Shown here piece after piece: positions 38,023-47,493 of a DNA stretch of 49,546 nt. Source of the DNA: Muribaculaceae bacterium (lineage in GTDB: Bacteria > Bacteroidota > Bacteroidia > Bacteroidales > Muribaculaceae); the NCBI GenBank assembly GCA_029063895.1, contig JAIDNJ010000058.1, positions 1-49,546 on the forward strand, in the 5' to 3' direction. The translations under genes were made by a program, and so were the position numbers. Under the pieces are notes generated by a model. That model was not told the origin of the DNA and made no database searches. It saw only the letters and a program-made list of their open reading frames with translations. The number at the start of each line of letters is the position of its first letter. Position 1 is the first letter of the stretch.

Positions 38023-38880
38023 ATGAGAAATCTTCTTCATTTCATATTGAAGTATATGTCATGGTTCGTATTTACGTTCTATGTCACGGTTTCCATGGTC
38101 CTGCTGGTAAAAAACAACCCTTATCAGCATCATGTCGTGATGACCTCGGCCGGCACCGTGACCGCATCGGTCTACTATGCCACCAACAGCGTCACTTCAT
38201 ATTTTAACCTGCACGATATCAACGAAGACCTTCAGCGCCGCAACGCCGACCTCGAGGCCGAGGCTATTGCCCTGCGCACCCAGATACGCGGGCTGCGCGA
38301 ACAGGTCTATGCCGACACGATGACTGTCGTTGAGCCTTTGTCTCCCTACAGCTTTATCATTGGCAGCGTCATCAACAACTCTATTTACCGTCCATATAAC
38401 TACATCACTGTCGACAAAGGAGAGCTTGACGGTGTGAAACCAGAGATGGGGGTTGTTGACCAGAACGGTGTAGTCGGTATCGTCAATATAGTAGGACCTC
38501 ATTTTTCGCGCATCATTTCGCTGCTCAATCCCAATTTCCGCCTGTCGTGTAAGCTGAGAGGAAGCGATGTGTTTGGTTCGCTTGTATGGGACGGTAAGTC
38601 GCCCGAGACCGCTCTCCTTGAGGAACTCCCCAAGCACACTGTCTATCAGCGCGGTGACACTGTCGTCACCAGCGGTTACTCGGCTGTATTTCCCGAGGGA
38701 ATCCCTGTAGGGACGGTGGTGAGTGCCCACAAGGGTGCCGATGACAACTTCTTTACCCTCCGCATAAGACTGCTGACCGATTTTGCACGACTCTCGACCG
38801 TGCGTATCATAGCCACCCCGCTTATCGAGGAGATTCAGGAAGTCGAAAAAGATATAGAGGAACCAAAGACAAAATACTGA
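38023..38880 (+). CDS. mreC: Rod shape-determining protein MreC
   Basis: 285 aa; one TM plus coiled coil, GVVDQNGVVGIVNIVGPHFSRIISLLNPNF; follows mreB. Confidence 0.95.
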   Translation: MRNLLHFILKYMSWFVFTFYVTVSMVLLVKNNPYQHHVVMTSAGTVTASVYYATNSVTSYFNLHDINEDLQRRNADLEAEAIALRTQIRGLREQVYADTMTVVEPLSPYSFIIGSVINNSIYRPYNYITVDKGELDGVKPEMGVVDQNGVVGIVNIVGPHFSRIISLLNPNFRLSCKLRGSDVFGSLVWDGKSPETALLEELPKHTVYQRGDTVVTSGYSAVFPEGIPVGTVVSAHKGADDNFFTLRIRLLTDFARLSTVRIIATPLIEEIQEVEKDIEEPKTKY

Positions 38881-38951
38881 AACCGGCGACCGAAACCGGG
38901 CGCCCGGGCCACCCGACAAATTAAACAATAAACCGGTCACAATAAACCGCA

Positions 38952-39473
38952 ATGACAAAAATTATCATCAAATTTGCCATCTCTTTCGTGATCATCGTTC
39001 TGCTTCAGGTAACGGTGTTCAACCATCTTGTACTGTTTGGAGTGGCTGTTCCGATGGTTTTTATATGCTGGTTGCTCCGACTCCCGGTGACGCTGAATGT
39101 CAACTGGGTTCTGACCTGTGGTTTTGTACTTGGACTGACCGTCGATATATTTTCCGACACGCTGGGTATGAACGCGCTGACGTGTACGGTAGCGGCAGTG
39201 TTGCGTCAGCCTGTGCTCAGGCTCTATTTCCCGCGCGAAGAAGACCTTACCGACCCCGAGCCGACAATCAAGTCTCTCGGCCCGGCAATTTATCTTAAAT
39301 ATCTGATGACAATGACCGTGATTTATTGTACGGTCTATTTCCTTGTTGAAGCAATGAGCTTCTTCAATCCTTTGAGACTTTTAATGTGTATTACAGGAAG
39401 CTCGGTTCTGACATTTGTTCTAATCGCGGCTATTGACAGTATAACCGGAAAACAACGTGAGAAAAGACTATAA
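38952..39473 (+). CDS. mreD: Rod shape-determining protein MreD
   Basis: 173 aa polytopic, between mreC and mrdA. Confidence 0.88.
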   Translation: MTKIIIKFAISFVIIVLLQVTVFNHLVLFGVAVPMVFICWLLRLPVTLNVNWVLTCGFVLGLTVDIFSDTLGMNALTCTVAAVLRQPVLRLYFPREEDLTDPEPTIKSLGPAIYLKYLMTMTVIYCTVYFLVEAMSFFNPLRLLMCITGSSVLTFVLIAAIDSITGKQREKRL

Positions 39474-41310
39474 ACTTGAAAAACGCAAATATGTCATCGG
39501 CGGCTTTATCGTTGTAGTGGCGCTGATTTATGTATTCAGGCTGTTTGACCTCCAGCTCAGCGATGCAAAATATAAAAAATATGCCGATAACAATGCGTTT
39601 TTAAATAAAACGATATACCCCTCGCGAGGGCTCATTTATGACCGCAACGGCGAGCTGATAGTTTACAATCAGCCGGCCTATGATGTCATGATGATTCCGC
39701 GCGACGTGCAGCATTTTGACACTCTCGACTTTTGTCATACGCTTGACATCACACCCGAACAGCTGCGCAAACGGTTTGACGACATGCGCAAGACTGCCGG
39801 CTACTCGTCCTATACCCCTCAGAAACTTATAACACATCTGTCGGCCCAGGACTACGGCCGTCTTCAGGAGAAACTGTACCGTTTTCCCGGATTCTTTATC
39901 CAGAAACGAATCCTGAGACAATATAACCATCGTGCCGGAGCAAACGTGCTCGGCAATCTGCGCGAGGTAAACCCCAAGGATATCGAGCGCGACCCCTATT
40001 ATCAGCGTGGCGACTACTGCGGTGACCTCGGCGTCGAGAAATCATATGACGAGTATCTGCGTGGAGTCAAGGGTGTCGAGATACTTATACGCGACGCTCA
40101 CGGGCGCATCCAGGGTCGATATGACGATGGCTCGCGTGACATCGCTCCCGAGTCGGGCCGCAATCTCAAACTTAGCATTGACATCAATCTGCAGCAATAT
40201 GCCGAGTCGCTGATGGTTAACAAAATCGGAGCGGTCGTGGCTATCGAGCCGCGCACCGGCGAGATTCTCGCTATGGTTTCGTCACCGACCTACGACCCTA
40301 CACTGCTCGTGGGACGTCAACGCGGTGAAAACTATCAGAAACTTGTTCAGAATGAGTTCAAGCCCCTTTATGACCGCTCTTACAAGGCATCCTATCCGCC
40401 GGGTTCGACATTCAAGCCTACACAGGGTCTCATACTCCTTCAGGAAAATATAGTAAACCTGCAAACCATGTACCCTTGCAGTCACGGTTTTATTTCGGGC
40501 GGACTGAGGGTCGGATGTCACGGCCACGGATCGCCCATCAACCTCAAGCCGGCACTCCAGACATCGTGTAACGCCTATTTTTGCTGGGGATTCAAGGCGA
40601 TGGTCGACAAGCGGTCAAAATACGGAACATCGGCCGATGCGTTTGAGGTATGGAAAAAACACCTCGTGTCGATGGGCTACGGATATCCTCTCGGTACCGA
40701 CCTTCCCGGCGAGAGCCGAGGATTCATTCCCAATGCCAAGTTTTACAATAATGTCTATGGCGAGGGGCGGTGGAGTGCCAATACTGTTATCTCGGTTGCT
40801 ATCGGCCAGGGTGAGATTATGGCTACCCCGCTTCAGATTGCCAACCTGTGTGCTACGGTAGCCAATCGCGGATGGTTCATTACCCCTCATGTTGTCAAGG
40901 AAATCCAGGACACCGTGATGCCCGAGGAGCTGTTGCGCCGGCGAGTACCTACTGTTGACGAGCGATATTATCATGACGTGGCCGAGGGAATGCGCATGGC
41001 CGTTTTGGGCGGTACCTGCCGACTCGCGGCTCTCCCCGGTATCGATGTTGCCGGCAAGACCGGTACGGCTCAGAATCCCCACGGCAAGGACCATTCGGCG
41101 TTTATCGGTTTTGCTCCATATGACGACCCCAAAATTGCTGTCTGTGTCTATGTTGAGAATGCCGGTTTCGGGGCCACATTCGGTGTGCCCATCGGTAGTC
41201 TTGTCATCGAGCGTTATTTGAAGGGCAAGATATCGGACGAGCGCAAATATCTCGAGCAACGAATGCTTGAATCAAATACAATAATCTATAGTGGAGTTAA
41301 GAAACACTAA
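39457..41310 (+). CDS. mrdA: Penicillin-binding protein 2 (peptidoglycan transpeptidase)
   Basis: 617 aa; YPPGSTFKP active-site SxxK, SCN-like TSCNAYF, KTGTAQNPHG. Confidence 0.97.
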   Translation: MRKDYKLEKRKYVIGGFIVVVALIYVFRLFDLQLSDAKYKKYADNNAFLNKTIYPSRGLIYDRNGELIVYNQPAYDVMMIPRDVQHFDTLDFCHTLDITPEQLRKRFDDMRKTAGYSSYTPQKLITHLSAQDYGRLQEKLYRFPGFFIQKRILRQYNHRAGANVLGNLREVNPKDIERDPYYQRGDYCGDLGVEKSYDEYLRGVKGVEILIRDAHGRIQGRYDDGSRDIAPESGRNLKLSIDINLQQYAESLMVNKIGAVVAIEPRTGEILAMVSSPTYDPTLLVGRQRGENYQKLVQNEFKPLYDRSYKASYPPGSTFKPTQGLILLQENIVNLQTMYPCSHGFISGGLRVGCHGHGSPINLKPALQTSCNAYFCWGFKAMVDKRSKYGTSADAFEVWKKHLVSMGYGYPLGTDLPGESRGFIPNAKFYNNVYGEGRWSANTVISVAIGQGEIMATPLQIANLCATVANRGWFITPHVVKEIQDTVMPEELLRRRVPTVDERYYHDVAEGMRMAVLGGTCRLAALPGIDVAGKTGTAQNPHGKDHSAFIGFAPYDDPKIAVCVYVENAGFGATFGVPIGSLVIERYLKGKISDERKYLEQRMLESNTIIYSGVKKH

Positions 41311-42757
41311 TACACCGCCGTCGCTATTCCGTGGTCTTGACTGGTTCACGGTTGTGCTCTATCTCCTGCTCGTGATAGCGGGAGTAGTGAGTATATATGC
41401 CGCCAGCTATGATTTTGACGAGGCCAATATGCTGTCATTTGACGAGTTCTCGGGCAAGCAGGTGCGATGGATTTTGCTGTCGGTGATTATAGGTTTTTTA
41501 TTGCTTGTAGTTGACAGGCGCATATACGAGACCTATGCCTATCCGGTTTATTTCGGCATGCTTTTGTTGCTTGCTGTCACGATTGTGATTGCTCCCGATA
41601 TCAAGGGTTCGCGATCATGGCTCGTGCTCGGTCCAATGAGTCTTCAGCCGGCCGAGTTTGCCAAGTTTGCAACGGCATTGGCGCTGGCAAAACTGTTCAG
41701 CGGGTACAACTTCGTGCTCAATGCCCGTCCGTCCAATTATGTCAGGGCGCTTGCGATTATATTTGTTCCTATTCTGCTGATTCTGGCACAGCGCGAAACG
41801 GGGTCGGCTCTTGTCTATCTCTCGTTGTTTTTTGTGCTTTATCGCGAAGGTATGAGCGGTCTCGTGCTGTTTGCCGCTTTCTTTGCCGTCGTTATTTTCG
41901 TGCTGACGGTAAAGTTTTCCGAAACGATGATTATGGGAATACCGTCGGGCGAGTTTGCCGTCTTTATTCTCATCATGATACTTATCGTGGTGCTGTTGGC
42001 GGCCTATGCCCGTCACGTTACAGCGGCGCGTAATGTCGGACTGTGGTTTGTCGGCACCGGAATCATTGTGGGTATTCTTGTAGCCTGTGGAGTTGAGGTG
42101 CCAGGACTGCCATATTTCCTCGGAGTAATCGGAGTGGCGTGTGCCTATATTCTTTTTGAACTGCTCAGACTCAGGTTAAGAGCGTTGTGGATTATCGTCG
42201 GTTCGGCTTTAGTGTCGGTAGCATTCCTGTTTTCGGTCAACTATGTTTTTGGCAACGTGCTTGAACCCCATCAGCAAATGCGTATCAAAGTTGCTCTCGG
42301 TATCGAGGAAGACCTCCGTGGCGCCGGTTACAATGTCAATCAGTCAAAAATTGCCATCGGGTCAGGTGGAATGTTTGGTAAGGGATTTCTCAAAGGAACC
42401 CAGACCAAGCTCAAATATGTACCCGAACAGCACACCGACTTTATATTCTGCACTATTGGAGAAGAAGAAGGATTTGTCGGAACGGTGACGGTGCTTTCGC
42501 TATTCCTTATTCTCATTTTACGAATAATAGCTATCGCCGAGCGTCAGCCAACAACATTCTCGCGTGTGTATGCCTATTGTGTCGCGGGTTATTTCATCTT
42601 CCATTTCTGTATCAACATAGGAATGGTTATAGGGCTGTGTCCGGTCATAGGTATTCCATTGCCGTTCTTCTCTTATGGCGGCTCGTCGCTGTGGGGATTT
42701 ACATTCCTGCTGTTCATCCTTCTCAGGCTCGATGCCGCCCGTCGAGACCGCCATTAA
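41291..42757 (+). CDS. rodA: Rod shape-determining protein RodA (SEDS glycosyltransferase)
   Basis: 488 aa; KGSRSWLVLGPMSLQPAEFAK, GIPLPFFSYGGSSLW. Confidence 0.97.
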   Translation: MELRNTNTPPSLFRGLDWFTVVLYLLLVIAGVVSIYAASYDFDEANMLSFDEFSGKQVRWILLSVIIGFLLLVVDRRIYETYAYPVYFGMLLLLAVTIVIAPDIKGSRSWLVLGPMSLQPAEFAKFATALALAKLFSGYNFVLNARPSNYVRALAIIFVPILLILAQRETGSALVYLSLFFVLYREGMSGLVLFAAFFAVVIFVLTVKFSETMIMGIPSGEFAVFILIMILIVVLLAAYARHVTAARNVGLWFVGTGIIVGILVACGVEVPGLPYFLGVIGVACAYILFELLRLRLRALWIIVGSALVSVAFLFSVNYVFGNVLEPHQQMRIKVALGIEEDLRGAGYNVNQSKIAIGSGGMFGKGFLKGTQTKLKYVPEQHTDFIFCTIGEEEGFVGTVTVLSLFLILILRIIAIAERQPTTFSRVYAYCVAGYFIFHFCINIGMVIGLCPVIGIPLPFFSYGGSSLWGFTFLLFILLRLDAARRDRH

Positions 42758-42842
42758 TCGGTTTTAGACCGATATTTTAGGTTCGTGACGATTTATTTCG
42801 TACCTTTGCGCCTATATATTTCCATTCTCAACTTTTTGCTTA

Positions 42843-43682
42843 ATGAAAATAATTGCCGAAAGCAGTTCAACCCGCACCCATTGGTCGCTTGTCGATGGTA
42901 CCGAAGTGGTGGCCAAGGCTTTGACCGGCGGTTTGAATCCCTACTTTCAGTCAAGGCGTGAAATCAGTCATCGCATCCGTCTCGAGCTTCCCGAAGCCTT
43001 CTTCCGTCGTCGTTGGGAGCACGTGTATTATTATGGCGCCGGATGTGCCAATATCGAGAAATGCAAGCTGATGGAGTCATCGCTTGTGGCTCAGTTCAAG
43101 ACTCCGGTGACTGTCGAGAGTGACCTGCTGGGGGCTGCCCGCGGACTCCTTGTCCATGAACCGGGGCTGGCCTGTATCATAGGAACAGGTTCAAACTCAT
43201 GTGTATATGACGGCGAGCACATCGTCAGCAACGTGCGTTCGCTGGGATATGTGCTCGGTGACGAGGGGAGCGGCGCCTACATCGGTAAAATGTTTGTGAG
43301 TGACTGTCTCAAAGGGCTTGCACCCGAAGAAATCAGTTCCCGCTTTTTTGAGGAATACAACATACGTCCAGATGCCGTGATGGATGCGATCTATACGGCA
43401 CCTCTTGCCGGCGTGCTGTTGTCAAGCTATTCCAATTTTCTGGTACATCATCTTGACAATGAATATGTCGACAAACTCATTTATGACGGGTTTATAAAGT
43501 TTTTCACGCGAAACATCGCACCCTACAACTATCCCGGCGATTCAATTTGTGTAGTGGGCAGCGTTGCCTGCCGTTTTGACAAGATTTTTATCAGAGCCGC
43601 CAGGGACTTCGGTATAAAAGTATCTAAAATCATACCGGCCTCGATGCCCGGTCTAATCCAGTTTCACGCCGAAGACATCTGA
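42843..43682 (+). CDS. BadF/BadG/BcrA/BcrD ATPase family, N-acetylglucosamine kinase-like
   Basis: 279 aa; IIAESSSTRTHWSLVDG, CIIGTGSNSCVYDG, LGYVLGDEGSGAYIGK. Confidence 0.88.
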   Translation: MKIIAESSSTRTHWSLVDGTEVVAKALTGGLNPYFQSRREISHRIRLELPEAFFRRRWEHVYYYGAGCANIEKCKLMESSLVAQFKTPVTVESDLLGAARGLLVHEPGLACIIGTGSNSCVYDGEHIVSNVRSLGYVLGDEGSGAYIGKMFVSDCLKGLAPEEISSRFFEEYNIRPDAVMDAIYTAPLAGVLLSSYSNFLVHHLDNEYVDKLIYDGFIKFFTRNIAPYNYPGDSICVVGSVACRFDKIFIRAARDFGIKVSKIIPASMPGLIQFHAEDI

Positions 43683-43712
43683 TAACAATTTATACAGGTA
43701 CTTATCCGGGAA

Positions 43713-44777
43713 ATGATGACTCAATTCCGAAATATTGTCATAGCCATAATTGCTCTGGTCGCGATTGGTTCCGGGCAAAAAATGTCGGCAATATCTTTGA
43801 ACCTCGACTCAATAGCGTCCTGGGGTAAATTTCCTCATTTATGCATTGACGTATATCGGTGGGGCGACAAGTTTTTCAACAGCTATGACTCTACCTATGT
43901 AGTCGGTACCGGTAAACGTTTTAATGTGAAGTATCGCGCCGAGTCGTGGATGGACTATTATGGCTTCGTGCTTGAAAACCGTGCGCGCATGGCAATGATT
44001 TCAGACCCCTGTACATCTATGGGTTTTTATCTCACCTACATGGCCGTGTCGCTCGGATATGATATCAACGTGTCAAAATATTTCGGTGGGTCGGCCAAGG
44101 CTCGGCGACGGTTCAATTTCGGGTTTAGCTGTTCGCTTCTGGCGGCCGATTTCTATTTTATTTCAAACGATGTTGGCACCCGCATAACAAAGTTTGAGAC
44201 TCCAGACGGCATAGTTCATCCCAAACTTGATTTTAACGGGATAAATACGAGCTCGTGGGGTTTTGACGCATATTATTTTTTCAATCATTCACATTACAGT
44301 CAGGGGGCGGCTTTCAGTTTCTCAAAGATTCAGCGTAAGTCGGGCGGCTCGCCGTTTGCCGGCTTCTCGTTTTTTACCCAGGACTATAACTTTGACTTCT
44401 CCTCGGTTCCACAATATATAAAAAACGAGCTTCCCAAGTCGTGGATCGACTATAAATATGCCGTGAGCAACAAAAACTATGCGGTGCGCATCGGTTATGC
44501 CTACAATTTCGCGCTACCTCACAACTGGACCGTATGTTTTTCCGAGGCTCCCACACTCGGCATCAGAAAAGGCTTTATCAACAATCATGAGGATATAAAG
44601 ACATCGTTCTCGCTCAGCAACCGCTTCAAAGCTTCGGGTGTGTATAATCACGGCAACTGGTTTGTCGGTATAATCGGTGACCTTGATGCCGGTCTCATCT
44701 ATGATAAAGAACACACGTTGCTCAACATGATGTGGAGCGTTAACGCATCGGTGGGCTATCGTTTCAATCTTTGGTGA
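43713..44777 (+). CDS. DUF4421-like outer membrane protein
   Basis: 354 aa; signal sequence, beta-rich sequence ending ASVGYRFNLW. Confidence 0.78.
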   Translation: MMTQFRNIVIAIIALVAIGSGQKMSAISLNLDSIASWGKFPHLCIDVYRWGDKFFNSYDSTYVVGTGKRFNVKYRAESWMDYYGFVLENRARMAMISDPCTSMGFYLTYMAVSLGYDINVSKYFGGSAKARRRFNFGFSCSLLAADFYFISNDVGTRITKFETPDGIVHPKLDFNGINTSSWGFDAYYFFNHSHYSQGAAFSFSKIQRKSGGSPFAGFSFFTQDYNFDFSSVPQYIKNELPKSWIDYKYAVSNKNYAVRIGYAYNFALPHNWTVCFSEAPTLGIRKGFINNHEDIKTSFSLSNRFKASGVYNHGNWFVGIIGDLDAGLIYDKEHTLLNMMWSVNASVGYRFNLW

Positions 44778-46636
44778 GTCGCTGTAACGTCGGTCACGCT
44801 CATCAGGCAGCGTTTACAGTCAAAATCGAGACGATAGAGACGGTTTCCGCACGATTGTCTCAACATGAGGTCTCGGGGAAGACGTGAACCCGACGGAGTT
44901 TTCAGACAAGCTCCGAGTTCTCGGCGTATACAGTAACGGCACTCCATCACTTTTATCTCTTTTTTATTGTCGGGAATCGACACTTCAAGTGCCGGTTCGA
45001 TTGAGTGTGAGCCGTGTTCGGTATAAAATTCACGGGCAAGCGAGTTGGCTATATTTTCGTGAAAGTCAACAGTTGACGGCGTCTCAAAAGATGTTGAGGC
45101 TTGTCGTCGAGTCGAGCGTTTATAGCCGGCTTTTACCGATGTCAGCAACATTGCGGCACATCGGCGTCTAAGTTCGGTCAGAACCGAGGCTGCCACAAAG
45201 TCGTCGTCATCAAGAAGATCGTCAGTATCGGTGGCCGTGAATATTGTGTCACCGAGCTTCTCAATTATTTTAAGACGATTTTCGTGCTGTGGAGTGCGGG
45301 CGGTCTGCCTCGGTGTATCGGCGATGACGGTCGCGCGGGCGTCGCCGGCAATCATGGTCATTGATATGCGGTCATTATCGATGCGTATCAGTTTGACCGA
45401 TATCTCGAGTCGGCGCTGTCGTGTGGCACGTTTTGATGCAATGCGAGCCTGGCGGTCGCTGTTACAGTATATTTCGGTACCGGGAGCGATGTCGGGCGCT
45501 TTGTCGCGGGTGAAGATAAGATTACCATCCACGCGATTGGCACGGAAGCCCGTAAAACGGCCGCTACGGTCAAAGTAACCGAGTCCGTCACCATTGTCAA
45601 GGCCGGGGGCTTTGTCGAGCGTTATGCAGTTCTTACGCACGTTTTTCACCCGTCCTATCACCCTTCCTGTCGATTTTGGAGTGTTGAGAGATGCAAGAGA
45701 GTGGGGTGTGGGACGTGAAAGAAAGTAATTGGTGAATCCGCGGTTGAAAACCGAGTGGGCCGACGGCTCAAAATCAATATCGGTGACGCCTTGTGACGCG
45801 CGTCGGTATTGACCGGGACAGCGTGCTATTATTTCGTCAATCCGGCGGCTATAAAGAGCGGTGATATTCTTGACATAACCGGCATCTTTCAGGCGACCCT
45901 CAATTTTAAACGACGATGCACCTGCCCGTAGCAGTTCCTCAATATTGTCGAGCCGGTTCATATCCTTGAGCGACAGAAAGTGGCGGTCGGCAGCTATAAC
46001 ATTTCCTTTTGAGTCGATGAGGTCATAGGGGAGACGGCACATCTGGGCACACTCGCCGCGGTTGGCACTACGCCCTGTCGCGAGAAGCGATGCGCGGCAG
46101 TCACCGCTATAGCTCACACACAGCGCTCCGTGGACAAACACCTCGACCGGCACGTCGACCGAGTCGGCAATTGATTTTATTTCGGCGGCATTCAGTTCAC
46201 GTGCTACGACAATCTGGGAAAATCCCGCGTTTTGGAGTCGCAGGGCTTTGTCGGGTGTGCGTGTGTCACATTGCGTGCTGGCGTGAAGTTCGATAGGAGG
46301 AATATCCATTTTCAGCAGCGACATGTCCTGGACTATGAGTGCGTCGACGCCGGCCATGTAAAGCTCTCTGACCAATTCTTTTACTCCCTCTATTTCGTCT
46401 TCATAGACAAGAGTGTTGAGAGTGACATATATCTTGACGCCAAATGGATGAGCGTAGTCGACGAGTTTCTTGATGTCGTCGATTGAATTTGATGCCGATG
46501 CACGCGCTCCGTGGTCAGGACCCCCTATATAGACGGCATCAGCTCCGCAGTCGATGGCGGCGATGGCTGTCGCGAGGTCTCGGGCAGGAGCCAGCAACTC
46601 TATAAGGCGGGGTGATGCAATGATTTTGTCCATCAT
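44756..46636 (-). CDS. U32 family peptidase / rRNA-tRNA hydroxylation protein (RlhA/TrhP-like)
   Basis: 626 aa; ELLAPARDLATAIAAIDCGADAVYIGG, HGALCVSYSGDCRASLLATGRSANRGECAQMCR. Confidence 0.92.
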   Translation of the reverse strand: MMDKIIASPRLIELLAPARDLATAIAAIDCGADAVYIGGPDHGARASASNSIDDIKKLVDYAHPFGVKIYVTLNTLVYEDEIEGVKELVRELYMAGVDALIVQDMSLLKMDIPPIELHASTQCDTRTPDKALRLQNAGFSQIVVARELNAAEIKSIADSVDVPVEVFVHGALCVSYSGDCRASLLATGRSANRGECAQMCRLPYDLIDSKGNVIAADRHFLSLKDMNRLDNIEELLRAGASSFKIEGRLKDAGYVKNITALYSRRIDEIIARCPGQYRRASQGVTDIDFEPSAHSVFNRGFTNYFLSRPTPHSLASLNTPKSTGRVIGRVKNVRKNCITLDKAPGLDNGDGLGYFDRSGRFTGFRANRVDGNLIFTRDKAPDIAPGTEIYCNSDRQARIASKRATRQRRLEISVKLIRIDNDRISMTMIAGDARATVIADTPRQTARTPQHENRLKIIEKLGDTIFTATDTDDLLDDDDFVAASVLTELRRRCAAMLLTSVKAGYKRSTRRQASTSFETPSTVDFHENIANSLAREFYTEHGSHSIEPALEVSIPDNKKEIKVMECRYCIRRELGACLKTPSGSRLPRDLMLRQSCGNRLYRLDFDCKRCLMSVTDVTATHQRLKR

Positions 46637-47493
46637 CAGACCTGTTTTTTCTCAATTAAAGAATCGAGCCAGTTTTTATAGAAAATTTGTCCCGGTTCCA
46701 TCCATGTCGCGCGATATTCCTCTCCGGTTTTATCGGGCAGATAATAATTGACCGGAGGCGCGGGGTTGAGTCCGCGCGACATGTCGCGTGTATATTCCAT
46801 GTGGAGTGTGTCAGGGTTATATTCCCAGTGCCCGAGAAAATAAAATACCGGCCGATTTTTGTCGGCAAGCATATGATAGTCGTCAAAACGGGTTGTTATG
46901 ACCGGTTCTACATCGGCTTGTGAAAGCGTATCGGGGTCGAGAGTCGTGTTACGGCTTTGGGGTACGTTTATCTCCGTGGCAAGCCCTCGGGTGAGCCGAT
47001 GAGGTTTCACGTCATGAATATAGGCACCGGATATCTTGGCCGGTAACACAATTTTTTTAACTCCGTGGAGGTGATATAGAGCGGCAAATGCTCCCCAGCA
47101 AATGTAAATGGTATCTATACCGGTGCGGTCGGCGCGGTCCATAAGCATGGTCAGCTCGTCCCAGTAGTCGATTGACTCGAAGTCGAGGAGCTCGACCGGT
47201 GCTCCGGTCACAATCAGGCCGTCATAAATGCCCAGGTCCAGTTTATCGGCCGGCAGGTAACAATCGTTGATGCGTTCCCGGTCGTCCCCTTTGGTTACAT
47301 GGGTCGACATCCTCACAAAGTCAACGGCGACATTGAGCGGATAGTGATTGAGGAGACTAATGAAGTCATCTTCAGTGCGCTGTTTGAGTGGCATAAGATT
47401 AACGATGGCAATCCTCAGGTCGGGGTTGCCATCGTGTTGGTTATATCGTCCGCCCGAAAGCTGACAGAATTTTTTGCTGAGTATGACAGGCAT
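46636..47493 (-). CDS. metA: Homoserine O-acyltransferase (MetA family, predicted acetyl-CoA type)
   Basis: 285 aa; RIAIVNLMPLKQRTEDDF, GLIVTGAPVELLDFESIDYWDEL, YICWGAFAALYHLHGV. Confidence 0.95.
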   Translation of the reverse strand: MPVILSKKFCQLSGGRYNQHDGNPDLRIAIVNLMPLKQRTEDDFISLLNHYPLNVAVDFVRMSTHVTKGDDRERINDCYLPADKLDLGIYDGLIVTGAPVELLDFESIDYWDELTMLMDRADRTGIDTIYICWGAFAALYHLHGVKKIVLPAKISGAYIHDVKPHRLTRGLATEINVPQSRNTTLDPDTLSQADVEPVITTRFDDYHMLADKNRPVFYFLGHWEYNPDTLHMEYTRDMSRGLNPAPPVNYYLPDKTGEEYRATWMEPGQIFYKNWLDSLIEKKQV

